Shown here piece after piece: positions 25,413 to 38,715 of a DNA stretch of 64,000 nt. The notes below the pieces were generated by a model. That model saw only the letters and a list, made by a program, of their open reading frames with translations, was not told where the DNA came from and searched no databases. Each line of letters opens with the position of its first letter. Position 1 is the first letter of the stretch. The position numbers were made by a program, and so were the translations under genes. The stretch comes from Aquila chrysaetos chrysaetos (lineage: Eukaryota > Chordata > Aves > Accipitriformes > Accipitridae). Location: assembly GCF_900496995.4 (NCBI RefSeq), contig NC_044030.1, forward strand, positions 77,850,017 through 77,914,016, in the 5' to 3' direction.

Positions 25413-28400
25413 CAACACAGCAACCTTGCTAATGATCAGATAGGATCTTCAGACTCCTAAGTGAGCATGCTTCTTAATGTCAAAGGCACATGCAGGCTGC
25501 TTCATGGCCTCCCAACCTCCTCTGCTCTATCCTGCTTCTTCAAGGAAGCGTCTGTCTAGAAAACTAGTGAAAAGCTAGCAGGAACCTGGATTTTGTTATA
25601 GCTGTCTCTCCCCCAACTGTACCAGCCCTGTTGGTATTGCTAATGATTGCCTGTTGGCTCTGCAAGCCATTACACCTGTGGTCACAGTGTGCTCAGTCAC
25701 CCATAACGGTTTCATGGGAAGGGAGATGACAAACCATGGATGTGAGTATTTCACTAGGTAATATGGTAAAATGTAGAACAGCCAAGTGAAATGAAAGCTA
25801 AACAACTTATTTCAAATACTTACAAATGCCATGTAAAGGACATTGTTGGAGGTCTGCTGTTATACTGCTCCTGCCAGTAATTAGTGATTTCTGTGAAAGA
25901 GCTGGGGAGCAGCCTTGTTTCATTCTGGCTTCCCCATCTCCAAGTCTCTGTCCTTCACCTTGTATCTCTGCTACATCAGCTTTTCATTGATCATTCAACA
26001 GCAAACTCACCATACACGAAATAACCAGTGGCTGAAAATCACAGTTTTCTGCTTTTTTGTTTGTTCCTGTATGTCCCATTTTCTCTGTATTTGGCAGGAG
26101 TACCTATTAACCCTTCCTCATTCTTCCGGTGCCCAAGAGTTGCCCAGAATTAGGCAGTTTTGTAGGGTCAGCATCTATTTTACATCAAGCTGCACTGCCT
26201 TCCTGGAAGTTCACTGCACATACTGGAATGCTGCAGGCAATACAGGCAGTCACAGACATGGAAACCCTTTTCATAGCCAGCACCAGGAACAGCCAAGTGC
26301 TGAGGACAAGCTATGCCTATGCCTTCTGGTAGGACCATGCCCTCAATGTCTCAAGCTAAGCAGTGGCCTTGAGGCTGGGGGAGACATGCAAAGACAGGTC
26401 TCATCTAAGTCTAATGGGGAATACTTGACTACCATATTGGAAAGTGTGGGATGACTCAGAAAGAAAGAGTATCTTAGCTTTTCATTCCTTGAGAATTGCC
26501 CAGGTGCATAGTTGTCAGGTTTCACACAAAAGTTAGCACAGCTCGGTCAGTGGAAAGTTATGATCTTAGGATTAATGCTCATGTGGGTATAGCATCAGCC
26601 AATATGGGGCAGACTTTAAAGAAAAATGCCATTTACTTATCAAGGCTAGGCTGTGGTTCCTTCTCTCACCTTGTCTTTACTGTGCTGGTTACATGTCTGA
26701 TCGCAGATTCTGAGAGAACTACTTTAATTTGCGAAATTACAGACTTTTGTTAAAACATTGGACCCTGAAAGTAACATCTTCAGAAGTGCCTAAATCAGTC
26801 ACATTCCTAAAAAGAACTCAGTTACTTAGAGTTTGGGAACCTGGCCTTCAAACAAACATCTGGGGGCAAAACCCAGATGAGCTGGAAGCCAAGCAAAGAG
26901 CTCACTACCTGGAACTGGAGTTCACAAACTCTACCTGCTACACCAGGAGGAAGCACTTAGCAGAAAGCAGGCACTGAAAACCTCCTTCCCCAGTTCTGAT
27001 TGACCTGATGGTTCATGTGCGAGGCTGGAATTTATAGCCCAGAATTACTGCAAGAGATTGGCACCCAAAAGCTCCCTTGGGTGATGGTGGAAGTAGCACT
27101 CATTCATACTTGTAAGGCTCAAATACTAGGTTTCCTTGCCTCAAAGCCTGATGTGACTCATGCACTTCTCCACCAGCTTCCAGGAGCTTGTCCTAACACA
27201 CCAAGGCTGAGTAGGCCTCCCATTCCCCCTGGAAGCCATCACATTTTGGCCACCAGAGTCTCAGCATTCATAGCATCCAGGAGGGAGATGAACTGTTGAT
27301 TCATGCCTAAGAAATTTGGCTGGGGACACAGGCATGGATGTTCCTACTGCACTTACATTGCATTGGGGTTGTTTGGTCCAAGCCACTAAATAAGTGAAAG
27401 AAGTGGTTAAATAGGAAGTTTTGTGTCATTCAGACCAACACGTTGCAATAGGACTCAGTAATAGCATAGAAATCGTCATGGAGAGACCTACTGCAGGAAG
27501 AAGACACTTAGCAGCTAAGTCCAGATTAATCAGCTGAATGAGTAATCTGAGTTGGAGAAGACCATTAGTGCTTGTACCAAGCAATCGATAGAAAGCAGAG
27601 AGCAATGGTCCATTTAAAAGGCTCAGGCAGGCCTTAGCTGCCTTGACAGAAAGTGAAACCTGTAAGCTTGTTTTTGAGTCAGGTGCCTTTTGTGAATTAT
27701 ATAGCCTCTTAAAGCATTGGCAGCTTGTCTCAGCGCTGTGTATTTGTGGTCAGTGCTGATCTTCTGATGTAGATGGGTGGAAGTTGGGTTGTATTTAGGG
27801 TTGTAAACATTTGCCTCCATAAAACCCCACTTTATCCTTCTGTTTTCTGAATAGCAAAATTCACGTGGCCTGCAAAATACCAGCCTTTTATTCTGGAGAC
27901 AGAGATAACCAATGCATTTGCAAGTTCCAGTCCTGAGGAATTACCCTGATTTAAGGTTTTGACTTCGATCCTGTATCAGTGTCTTTGTTGCTCATGCCAG
28001 AGAGATTATTAATCTGATCCTTTTCCTGCCAAGTTCAATGAGCATTTATTCACCTCCTCTGTCAGCAGGAGCAGGGCTGGGCATGGTTTGTAGGAGTATG
28101 CACCCTTCTCTGCAGCCTCCTCAGCCACACTCATTATCACGGTATTTAAGCACCTCTGCTGCTTATTTGTCCCTCGAAAAGTCAGCCTTGGGCATGTGTC
28201 TCCCAGCTCTTACCTGTGTGGAAGGGACAGAGTTGGCCCACCTTGCACTTGCACACCCTGGTAGGCACGCTGCTTTTCCATGACAAGTGGGAAAAGGTGC
28301 TTTTCTCTCCAAGGGGTATAAAATCTGCCAGAGAAAAAATGTATCAGCACATTTCACATACTGCAGGGGAAGCAGAAGCAAAATTAATTCACTATTCAGG

Positions 28401-29662
28401 TTCCCCAGCAAGCAGTCTGGTAAACCCCTGTTATTCAGACAAGCCACAAAAATAGTTCCCAATAGTTCTCACACTCTGGACAACATTTTTAACTGGACTC
28501 TTTCCTGCCTTACTGGCCCCATGCTCAGGTTTTCCCTACAAGCCTTGCCTGGCATTGCAGGATGAGATTGGGGCAGTTAGCTCAACTTTTGCAGCTAATT
28601 GCTAACTCAACCCAACTGATTTCCCACAAGAAACAAGGAAAGACTTTGAATCAGAAAATTGAATACCATTTTATATGAAAACCCATCATCCGTGGGCTCC
28701 TATCCCTGCTGGAGGCAGGGCCATATTAATACAGCACAGACATTGCATACCGGCAGAAGGCTTAGGTTTAGGACCTGAATTCTAGTTGTGATCCTGTGTT
28801 GAGAAGTTATTAAAAGAAATAGTCTTTCCTAAGGGAAAAGCTAATTTAAATCCCCTTTTGCACTGAATACGTAAAGAAAGCTTGACATACTGTCTGTGTT
28901 TTAAGGTACGTTTCAGCAGTGAGTAGAACACACTGAAAATTTAAGCAAACAATATGCTGTTTAAAAATACAGCTGCAAAATGCTTCACTTTTTTTTTTAA
29001 ACAAAGAAAGCAAGGTCCCAAGAATCAATACAAGATAAAAGAGAAAGACACATGGGGGACATCACAGATTGCTAGGAGGAGAAGCAGGGAAGGCAGCAAC
29101 ACTTTCTGCTGTAGGGTATGTTAGTCTGGTGAGTTGCCATCTAGGAAAACAGTAATAACTCAAGCCTGGTGTCAAGCTAGGCTGGACTAACACTAAATGA
29201 TGGTGCTGCTTTGATGGAGACACTGTTCTATCCCCACTGGGCCCCTCAGCAGCAACCTCAATAGGAGGAGGAGAGGTAGAAGGATAGATTCCCTTGCTCG
29301 GCACAAAGCACAGTCTTAGGGTCCATGCAGCAGTCAGGTGCAAGTAGAGGCAAGGTCTCTGCTCTTTCTCTGCCTCAGCTGGGTCTCATCCAGAAGCTCC
29401 GTGACCATCTTAGTGTGGCATTGTCAACAAGCTGCCGTGAGTCAAGGTACATTGGGTTTAGGCCCTGGTGACCTTGGATGCAATGGGACACAGCTCATCC
29501 AGCCTTTGCAGTGTCCCACCTTGGGAGATGGAGAGCTCATGTCCTTTGCTATTAACTCTGCTACACCTTTTGCCGCTATCAAATCTGTGTTTCTGCAGCT
29601 GTGTGGTGGCCAGCCAGGCTGTTGCCCTAATTTTGCTTTTCCCCTTTGTATCCCATATGCAG
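25413..29662. other. Non-coding, presumed FAM219A intron upstream of the first exon seen
   Basis: No exon or recognisable repeat seen. The 3' end is a normal acceptor: a pyrimidine-rich run ending TATGCAG just before 29,663. Confidence 0.55.
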
Positions 29663-29765
29663 AGAAGCAGAGGGAGCTGGCTCGGAAGGGCTCCCTGAAG
29701 AACGGCAACATGGGAAGCCCAGTTAATCAGCAGCCCAAGAAGAACAACGTGATGGCACGAACAAG
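29663..29765 (+). CDS. FAM219A: FAM219A internal coding exon (E-KQRELARKG...)
   Basis: Acceptor TATGCAG precedes it and donor AAG|GTAAAG follows. The first two bases complete a Glu codon split with the previous exon; the last two (AG) start an Arg codon finished by the next exon. Confidence 0.93.
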
Positions 29766-32700
29766 GTAAAGGACTGGAAAAGCACTCAGCTGTGCTCTAA
29801 GCTGCAATTCCTAATGGCCTTAGGATGGGCAAGGACAACATTCATTGCCATTCGCCTACTGCCAGACATGCTGCCAGAGAAGTGATGGCCCTTCCCAGAG
29901 CTGGCAGGCCCAAATGCTCTGTGCTGTGTTGCATCCCATCCCCTGGGGAGACGCAGGGACAGCTGACCCCAGGACCAGTGACAGTGCAGCCTGCAGGAGG
30001 CAGAGGCAGCCCAGCCTGGTCAGAATCAGGGGTTTGCTACAGCTGTCTTACATGTTCTGGGTAGCCTCATGTAACACATAATCCTGCCGGCTGGAGAGGT
30101 ACGGTGCTGCTTCATGTAATGCAAACTGGTTTAGAGCTTAGTTCTGCCTTAACTGCTTTTACTGCAGTAGTTCCCAGGCTCCTTTTTGATGATGACCCCT
30201 TCCCCATACTGATTGACTTAATGAAGGCTTGTATATAATCCAGCTCTGTGTGTTTTGCTATACACCTCCTCTGCACTTTGAACAGCATGGTCATACTTTG
30301 CTGGAGCTGCTTTGGCGCATCTCTCTATGACAGTATCAAGACTGTGCTACAAATCACTGTAAAAAAAGATGTTCCTAGCTGAATACGTTCTTTTAGAATA
30401 TTTCTATTTTTTCCATGCAAGCTTCAGTACACCAATGTATTACTTACCTGCATTCAGGAGGCAAGAAACCCCATGGGCCCAGGGGACGGCACGCTTTGCA
30501 TGTTACTAGAAAGGTGGCAGTTTTTAGTGGAAGACCTCACTTAAAATGACAGAAGAATCTGTGTGAATGCTGGGTGTTTACTGATGAATGGGAAAGTTGC
30601 ATGGATTACCATATATTAAGTAGAACAGGAGCTGCAGGTCAGAGCCTCTCTGTATGCAGCACATCCAACAGAAGGGTTCCTTGTTCACATTAATTCCCCA
30701 AACCCAAAATAGTCATAAATCATGCCAAGACTTTGTCAAGTTTTATTTGTAAGCTCCTGCAATGTTGGTGGAATACACTGCATTGCTCCCTGCTCTGGGT
30801 TTGATTGTTAAGACCATATAAAGGAGCCAGGGCCTTCGTGGCAACAAGAAATTCAGCAAATGCTTTCAGCTGGGTTTTCCATGCCCACTGTTCCTCCCTG
30901 TCTTGCAAATACAAGCTGGAAAGACTTGGTTTCTTTTCGCAATAGGCTGCATGTTAGCTTCCCAAGAGGAATGGTAGCAGATTTGCTGCTTGAGAGATTT
31001 AGAAACACTGAAATTAGCAGAGGAAGATGGTAAGGGAGAGAAGATGGCATAAGTACAGGTGCCTACCTATAAAATTAGTGACTTGTGCTTGGAGAGCTGT
31101 TGGTGGAAAGAAGAGTGATTTGAGTGGGGAAGAGCAGAGCAGTGACACCTATTGACAAAAGCTTTTGAACAGCCAGCTGAGTTTTATTCCATTTGTGGAC
31201 ATCAGCGCTGTTCAGAGCACATGTGGACCCCTCCGCAGCCAAACATAGCCTGCCAGCAGTAGACTTGCTTTTCTTAGTTACTTTTCACACAGCTTTTGGA
31301 AGCATCCCTTGGGATCTGCAAAACAGAGGTTTGCAGCTATTGCTTTAGTAGCAGATGTAGCCAAGCTCCATTGTTCCCATATGGCTGGGAGGTGGGTCTC
31401 ACTGGCCCAAGTCCCTTCATCCTCCTGCTCCCTTGGCTTTCTGGGAACCAAGCTGCACCATGAGCACAGCCCTAGTGATACCTCAGAATGGTTTGGTCTG
31501 TCTTGCCACAGACCTGGCAACCCCAGGAAGGCAGAAATGCCACAAGCTTGTTCAAGCAGCATCTTTTCACAGTGTAATGGTTGCAGTATAATGGGAGATA
31601 CTCCAGTGGGATACGCTGCAAAACATCCAGGTTATGGTTTAAATCTGAACTGTTGGTTTCCTCTGTCTCTGCAGGAGGAGAATAAGCCAAAGCCATTTCC
31701 CCCTTTTTAACAGTTCTGCTGTTCTCGTCAAATATGTTTTCCTTTGTTCAGGCAAACCACATTGCCTCTCCTAGTCTCTACTCCAACTCCTCCTCCTTCC
31801 CCTGTTCTTCTTTATTATCTGTATGAATTTCTGACATCCAGCCTCCAGTACCAGATTGTCTTCAGCATTCAGTCTTCTCTTGGGGCAGGGGCACAGCCAG
31901 CCTTAGAGGTGAAAGGATCTGGATCCTTAACATGCTCAGTCTCCCTAAGAGCAACTAAAATGTGAACAAGGTTAGGGTGATACTGGAACACTTGCTATGA
32001 ACAAAGGCAGAGCCCACAACACCATCCGCGCTACTTGGGCACTGCCCCATATTGCAGTACACTCTGAGGATAACCTGAACTCGGATTTGTGTCATAATGT
32101 ATTTCATGTTAAGTGAGCAAAAACACCAAGAAGCTCCTACTGGGACAGCTGCAGATGAAAGCAGCTATGACTGCTACCAGGCTTTCTGAGGATGGTGGAA
32201 AGTGAAAATAAGGACAATCAGGATGCAAGGGAAAGACTTAGATCAGGGGCAGAGACATTGTCACACTTTTCATCTATTGCAGAAAAATTGAAGTTCTGTG
32301 TTATTAAGAGAAAAGACATTTCTCAAGAAAAAGATGTAGTGATTTTTTTTTTTAATCAAGTAAATAGCACCACAAAGCGTTCTTCTCCTAGATCCCCTGA
32401 TAGTGCTTTGTTCACTCATGGTATAGTAACAACTGTCAGTGAGTATATGTGGAGCAGTGACTTGAAAACTGGAGAGCGAGAATGGAAGTCAGTACTTCTG
32501 ATATCTGTATGGGCAGGCTGCTGCTGCCAGATCACAGCTTCAGTTCCAGACATCTTTGCTTCTTGACTTCCTTTCTACATGCTTCAGGAGCAGAAGGACC
32601 GTCCCAGTGCTATGAGAAGGAGTATTGAATTTTGCAAGTGGATCCTGTTTTCTCCAGTCCTCTGGTTCAGCAGGTTGGAAATTCTGCATCAGTTTTAAAA

Positions 32701-35700
32701 TTGACTTCTTTAATCTTGCATTTCAATGAACCCAGTAAGAAAATACAAGTCGTCATGAACATATATATCTGCTTTGTGTTAACATTTGAAATATTTTACT
32801 TTCCCTGAGCGTGCCTGTCTTCAGTGCCAGGCAGGCCTTTGTATTGCTAAAATTATAATGGCTTCCTGAAATTTTCTAAGCAGAAGCAGAAAAACGTTTC
32901 AGGTAGTTAGAGAGCAGCTGGAGCATGTATGAGATGGATTATCATCTCTAGATTTGTATTTCCCAAACTCTTAGTGAAGCATCCTCGTGCATCATTGTGT
33001 GTTGTTAAAGACCAGTTCTTCATTTGGGAGAAAACCTGAGTTAACCCACTGAACAACTTGGATTTTCATCACTCTTACAGTTCCCACCTGCTGAACTTAG
33101 AATCTTACTGCATTTGCTCGGTTTGGTTAATCTTGTTTTAAATATGAACCAAAGTCTTTGTGGAGTTTTGTGGATGAAAGAACTCTGTTGTGAACTAGAT
33201 CTCATTGTATTAATGCTTTTTCCTTATCCTAGAAGCTCTGAAGCCTGTATTCCATTTCACAAACTCTCTCAAGCACTTAAAGGTGCAAAGTCATCATCAG
33301 CCTTTGTAATACTTCTGATGAAGTGAAAGTCATTATGAAATAATGGGATTTAAAAAGTGCTAGTCTGACTGGGCTCTTAGGAGGCACCCACGAGCTCATA
33401 TTTCTCATACTACTGAATTTAGGACTGAGACCTCAGACGTGTTGTGTTGGGGGGCTGGGTAGGGACTGAGGCAGAAAGACCACACCCCTGATTTCCAATC
33501 GTAGAATAGTAGAAGCACTGAGCCTCTGCCTTCTCCTAGCCTCCTTCTCCTATTTACTTATTGCTAGTGTCATGTACTCATTCCTAGGAAAAAAAAGCAA
33601 CACAAAAATGAACAATCTGATACAACAAGCAGCATTAGCCAAACAGGTTCACCGGAATGAAGCGCAGAGTGTCCCAAGATTTTTTCTTCCAGGGAGGAGC
33701 ATGTTCCCAAGGCATGTCCAGTGTTCATCCCTGTGAAACTGCTCTAAGCTACGCAGAGACACAGCTCACTCCCTCTGAATTGCGCCCATTTAAACGTCTT
33801 CACCATTAAGGGAGTGCTTGCAAGGAATTGAAACAGGGAGAACCTAACTATCATACAGCTTTGCCCTAGACTATGTGTGGTACTGAGCTTTACTGTGTTG
33901 TTAACAGACAAAATTTAATTATTTCAGGCTCGTCGTTCCCAATAAGGGCTATTCGTCATTAGACCAGAGTCCAGATGAAAAGCCACTGGTAGCCCTGGAT
34001 ACGGACAGGTACGCTAAGTATTAATAAGATGATATACATTACTGTGCAAGCGAGTTTTCATGCCAGAGTGCCGCACTGAAGCTAACTCCTACTGAAACCG
34101 CTCTTGCAGGCTCTCACACTGTTCCTTGCTGTGCCCGTTGGCATATGCTGTAAGAGGTCTGTGTGTGTAAACAAGTAGGAAGCCACATGAGTAACAAGCA
34201 CTGTGCTGGAAAGACCTGAGGGTCACAGATGAAAGTTGCTCTCCAGGCTCCCTTGATGTAACTTCTCCGTGCCTCACAGCACTAGAAAGATAGGGCTAAC
34301 CAGGGAATACAAGTCTCTCTAACTGTTTCCTTCTTTGCTGTATCTTGTTCTTCCCTGCAGTGATGATGATTTTGACATGTCCAGATATTCCTCCTCCGGA
34401 TACTCATCAGCTGAGGTGAGTTATACTCTATCCTGCCATCCTTGACATGAATGCTAATAGCAGAGCAGCCAGAAACATCTTAGAGTGGCCTTGTACTGCC
34501 AGAAGTGGCTACACAACAAATTTACCAGTGGTGTAGACTCTGTGAGTCTGCAAGGGGCCATAGCAGAAACTGTGCCATGTTTCTTTCTTCCCTGGTGATC
34601 CAGTTGGCTCCATCCCTGCGCTGCCATGGCACAGAGATCTGCCTGTCGCCTGTTTTCACAGCTACCTTTGGCTTCACTCAAGCTTTTCCCAGTTCTGCTT
34701 AGTCCCGCAGTGTTGGTCCATGTGGTGGAAAAGCGTCAACTTCTCTGTCATGCCAGCTCTGCAACTGTATGCTTGCCAAGGACACAAATAAAGGATCTGA
34801 GGGTGTGCTGTGATTTCCAGTTCTTGGGGCGGTCAGGGTCACCTAGTGCGTGTTTACTTGGAGCAGGCAGAAATTCCAGGGAGGACTTGCAGATGTGAAC
34901 CCTTGCCCTTTCAAAGAGAAAAGGCAGGAAGCTCAGGCTTTTTAATCCCTCTGCATTGCTTCTGAATATATTCCCAAACTCTCCCCTGAATTACTTGCTC
35001 AGCCTCTGGCTACTGCTTCTGCAGGATCTGATTTTACATCCAGGGTGCTGAGGAGCCATTCTACATACAAGCTGCTGGGAGCTCTTACCCCTTGTATCCC
35101 TTCCTTGGGCAAAATACATCTGAAACACAGAGAAAAGGCTAAGAGCAGGAACCAGATCAAATGATCTGGGCCATGTCTGGGCCCTGATGAAGTGTTGTTC
35201 ACCCAGATCTGATTAGACAGCACTTGAATCTGAGATTACAAAAAGCCAAGAGGCTCTACCACCTTTCAACTGCTATAGAGTGCCCCAGACTGAAAGGAGG
35301 GACTGCCTGACTGCCAATTGGTTTATTAACATTATTATTACATTACTTTAAATGAGGGCTTGTCTTCATGGAAAGATTATTCCAGAATAAAATAGTGTAT
35401 CAACTTGCTACTCTGGAATATCTCACTCTAGATATTCCTGTTCTGGAATAAGCTGGAACAGAAGGCAGCCCTCACCTGTGGTCAAAAACTGGGACTCTTA
35501 CATTGGTGGGGCAGCTGCTAATGGTGGGGAAATACATTCCAGAATAAGGGACCTCCTTCATCTTCTGACTATCAGAAGTAAGAAGTCTCAGGTGTTTGAC
35601 TGTTTGTCTCTTTGTCTGTAGCAGATCAACCAAGACTTGAACATCCAGCTGCTAAAGGATGGGTACCGGTTAGATGAGATCCCAGATGACGAGGACCTCG

Positions 35701-35780
35701 ACCTTATCCCCCCTAAATCAGTCAACCCTACCTGCATGTGTTGCCAAGCCACCTCCTCCACCGCCTGTCACATCCAGTAG
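29663..35780 (+). CDS. FAM219A: FAM219A, 3' four coding exons (partial gene)
   Basis: Four exons join in frame: 29,663-29,765, 33,928-34,008, 34,361-34,415 and 35,622-35,780. They encode 132 C-terminal residues. The fragment runs from EKQRELARKGSLKNG, through VNQQPKKNNVMARTRLVVPN and KGYSSLDQSPDEKPLVALDT, to the acidic-serine segment DSDDDFDMSRYSSSGYSS, and ends in a cysteine-containing tail, NPTCMCCQATSSTACHIQ. This matches vertebrate FAM219A (human C9orf25, about 185 residues) almost throughout, from memory. About 53 N-terminal residues lie on exons not found here, presumably upstream of position 1. FAM219 proteins have no established biochemical function. The sequence shows no signal peptide or membrane segment, but rather a low-complexity, probably disordered chain with potential casein-kinase sites. 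The paired cysteines near the C-terminus could be lipidated, which is inference. Confidence 0.95.
29766..33927 (+). other. FAM219A intron
   Basis: A 4.2-kb intron bounded by GTAAAG and TTTCAG. No internal exon, RNA gene or recognisable transposon was identified. Confidence 0.75.
33928..34008 (+). CDS. FAM219A: FAM219A internal coding exon (LVVPNKGYSSLDQ...)
   Basis: Acceptor ATTTCAG and donor CAG|GTACGC. 81 bases, beginning with the last base of a split Arg codon and ending with two bases of a Ser codon. Encodes 26 complete codons. Confidence 0.95.
34009..34360 (+). other. FAM219A intron
   Basis: A 352-bp intron between GTACGC and CCCTGCAG. Nothing else seen in it. Confidence 0.8.
34361..34415 (+). 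CDS. FAM219A: FAM219A internal coding exon (DDDFDMSRYSSSGYSSAE)
   Basis: Acceptor CCCTGCAG and donor GAG|GTGAGT. 55 bases completing the split Ser codon and encoding 18 further residues. Ends in phase 0. This is the acidic and serine-rich segment, a likely phosphorylation region. Confidence 0.95.
34416..35621 (+). other. FAM219A last intron
   Basis: A 1.2-kb intron from GTGAGT to CTGTAG. The acceptor is followed at once by a second AG (CAG), making a tandem acceptor. No other feature seen. Confidence 0.75.
35622..35780 (+). CDS. FAM219A: FAM219A terminal coding exon
   Basis: Begins CAG ATC AAC after CTGTAG and ends with TAG at 35,778-35,780. Encodes 52 residues including the acidic DEIPDDEDLDLIPP stretch and the cysteine-rich tail. 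A start at 35,625, using the downstream CAG as acceptor, would drop one Gln without changing frame. Confidence 0.95.
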   Translation, partial: QINQDLNIQLLKDGYRLDEIPDDEDLDLIPPKSVNPTCMCCQATSSTACHIQ

Positions 35781-38715
35781 TGAGGCCGGCAGGCTGTGAT
35801 CAGTGCTTTCCACTATAACTGTAAAACTTAACAGCCATTGCTTCCTCCTATGGTAGGACGTGCACCTCTTTGTGTTCATGGAGCCAGGAGAAACCAAAAA
35901 ATTCATTTTATGATTGGTTGATAAGTTATTTTAAACTATGGTTAAACAAAAGAGAAGTTGCTCAAAGTGCCAGGCAGTGCCTGGCAGAACTGACTGGTCT
36001 GGAGAGCGAATGCAGGGGGGTCCAGAGATACCTCCTTGGTTTGTGTAGGCACTGGGGATGTTTTGTAAGGTGTCTTCCAGAATGGGAAGGGTCAGATGGG
36101 GCTGAAGGTAATCCTGCCCACCAAAACCAGTCCATCTGGGAGATCAGGGGTGAGTCTGAGGTGTCAGGGGGTTTTACCAGTGAGAGGAGGTCAGTTCTTA
36201 ATTCATTCACTAAAGCTGTTTTGCATAACCAAAATGATACTGTAACTGGGGCACAGGAATGGGAACGGAGGAGGGCATCCTTTCTTATGGCAAGGCTAGC
36301 CAGGACTAGCATGACACAATTCATTCACTTGTGAAGAGGACAAATAGGTGACATTTCACTGTGAGTCAGTACTAGCTAGAGCTGTCATGTCACATATCCA
36401 ATGCCATCCACCCTTAGTTCCACATTAAATTATCACCAAGCACATCAGATTCAATCTGCAGTCCAGCCATGCTCTTCAGGGATTCAGTCCTTGCCCAAGA
36501 ATACCATACTCCTGAGTTCAGTCCAGTCACATATACTGACTTCAGCCTATACTTAATTCCCATGAGACCCATCTGCTTCCAAAATTCTTAACTTTGTTTA
36601 ACTAAGAAAAAATGAGTCCTACACGAGACAGGACTAGAGCTGTACAGTCTGAAGGTCAGTGCCGGAAAACCTAGTTGAAGGAAGCACGTTTTTACAGTGC
36701 TCCACTGTTGATGTTCTCTTGACACTGTGTCTCTTGGTGCCTGTGGGACAGATTTGTTAACGCTGAAGGCTTCTTGTGTGGTGGTGTCAGACTTTACGGG
36801 AGTTTTCACCAACAGCAGGATTATGAACAGCTTCAGCTGAAAAAAAACCATGAGAGGAAACTACTCTTTATCCCATCCCTGCCCACTTGTGAAACAGGCT
36901 TGGTCTGTGTTAGAGCTGTCCCATGTCAAGAGCAATTGTGTTTATTTGGTGCTGGAATAGTCAGGAAACCTGATGTTACATTAGGTCACTGGACTGATTT
37001 GCCAGTTCACCAGCAGATCGTTTTGAATACAAAATCATTTCTGGAATTAGGAAACATGTCTTCTCCCTGGCCTGTCTTACACTGCTGGCTTCAGCATATC
37101 TGGGGCTCAGGCGAGAGATGGGCTGGCATTTTTCTTGGTGTTGAAATCTCTTGCCACAGGCACAACGGTGTGTTTTCCTGCCCTGCCAGGAGAAACAACC
37201 ACCTGCCTTAGGTCATCACTCGCTTTATAGCCTGGGGAAGAGAAAAAGCGAGGGCAGTTCTGAGCTTCCCATCAGAATTCCTGAGGCACAAGGCAGAGCC
37301 TGAGCTCCATGCCGACAGACAGATCTCCCATGTGAAAACTGCCTGAAGTAAGCTGAGTCTTTAAGAAGTCCTCTTCATGATTAGGAGGAGATTTATTTAA
37401 CATCCTGGGGTTTCACTCTGTGCAGTGCAAAGCACGATAGCGTCTACAACGTGAGCAAAAGAGCAGGCACACAAGATTCCTGGGCTTTATTATGCACTTG
37501 CTGGTATTGACAACTGTTAAAGCTATGTTTGCCCCCCCTCCCTAAAACAGTGTGCTGCCACCTTGGCTCCAGGCCATAGAAAGAGGACTGAGTGGTGCTG
37601 TTTGCTGAGCATCCCTGCCTCCTCATGCAGAAGTGCTGGTTAACTTGCCAGCTCCTCTAGGAGGAGTGTTCCTCAAGTGGATTCCTCTCCCTTTCTCACC
37701 ACCTGATCATGCTGAGGGGGAATATTTCCAAAATATTTCTAAAGAAGCACAAAGCATCAGGTCTCCAATTCTACACTTCTTCCTTTGTGTGCCTGCTTTC
37801 CTCTCCAGTGCTAGCTCAGGTTGAGTTTAGCAAGTTGTCTGGAGGTGAGGGAAGAGCTCTAACAACACTGTGTAGAGAAAAAAGATTAAAGGGAAAAAAC
37901 ATTCCTTAAGGAGTCTTTTTTTTAAATGGGGAATGTAGTCAAAACCTAACAGAAACACCATGGTCAAACCAAATCCTATAGGACATGACTGAGTCTCTTT
38001 AAATCTTCACTCTTCTAAAGAGGGACTTTGCAGTTCAGCATAGGTACCATGCAACGCCTTCATCACATTTATCCTGCTGGGTCAGTCTCTGTGCCTTCCA
38101 GCTGGGCTGGACAAGTTCAGCCTTTCCCACAGCCCTTGCTCAGGAGCTCAGAGCATTTCAGTGTGCCTGCTACAGCAACAAGTCATCTGTTTACGTGGGT
38201 CAGCTGTGGAGGACTGCAGGTCCCACAGGTCTCTGTCATGCTGCCGTCACGTTTGGTCTAGGACAGAATGAGGCTTGCTGACACTGCATCTCCCAGGGTT
38301 AACGCCTCCCCTCCGAAGGACAGACCTTCCCTGATACCCACTGCCCCATGGCACCACAACCAAGTCCTTTTACTGCCCCTATTGCTAGTTTTTGCCTGCC
38401 ATGTGCCCAGAGGCATTCTTCAACCCTGCAACTGCCCTCAGCCCTTTGCATTGTATGATGTGCATCTGCTTCTAGCATAACCCTTGAGGGAGGGAGAGAG
38501 ATGAATTTAAATGTTACACCCAGTGCTTCCTCCAAATACAGACCGAAGCACAAGCCAAGTGTTTTTCCCTGCGCACAGAAGGAGTTCGTTGCACAAATAG
38601 CTGGTTTGGCATGACAGTACAGGACCATAAAATGGCAATTTTTTGGCTTCTCCTCTCTATGCTTTGTGTTCATATATTTTATTAGGGGAATAAAGTAGAA
38701 AGGGTGGGGAAAAGT
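35781..38715 (+). other. FAM219A: Probable FAM219A 3' UTR
   Basis: No coding potential. The best nearby polyadenylation signal is AATAAA at 38,689-38,694, followed by G/T-rich sequence, which gives a UTR of about 2.9 kb. Alternative AATAAA hexamers lie at 39,656-39,661 and 42,988-42,993. The true end cannot be fixed from sequence alone. Confidence 0.45.
38689..38694 (+). terminator. Candidate polyadenylation signal AATAAA for FAM219A
   Basis: Canonical hexamer, with T-rich sequence upstream and G/T-rich sequence downstream. First canonical AATAAA found in a plausible context after the FAM219A stop. Confidence 0.4.

Noticed and set aside
25915-26454. 179-codon open frame
   Set aside because: No domain, membrane pattern or codon bias consistent with a gene; lies in presumed intron.
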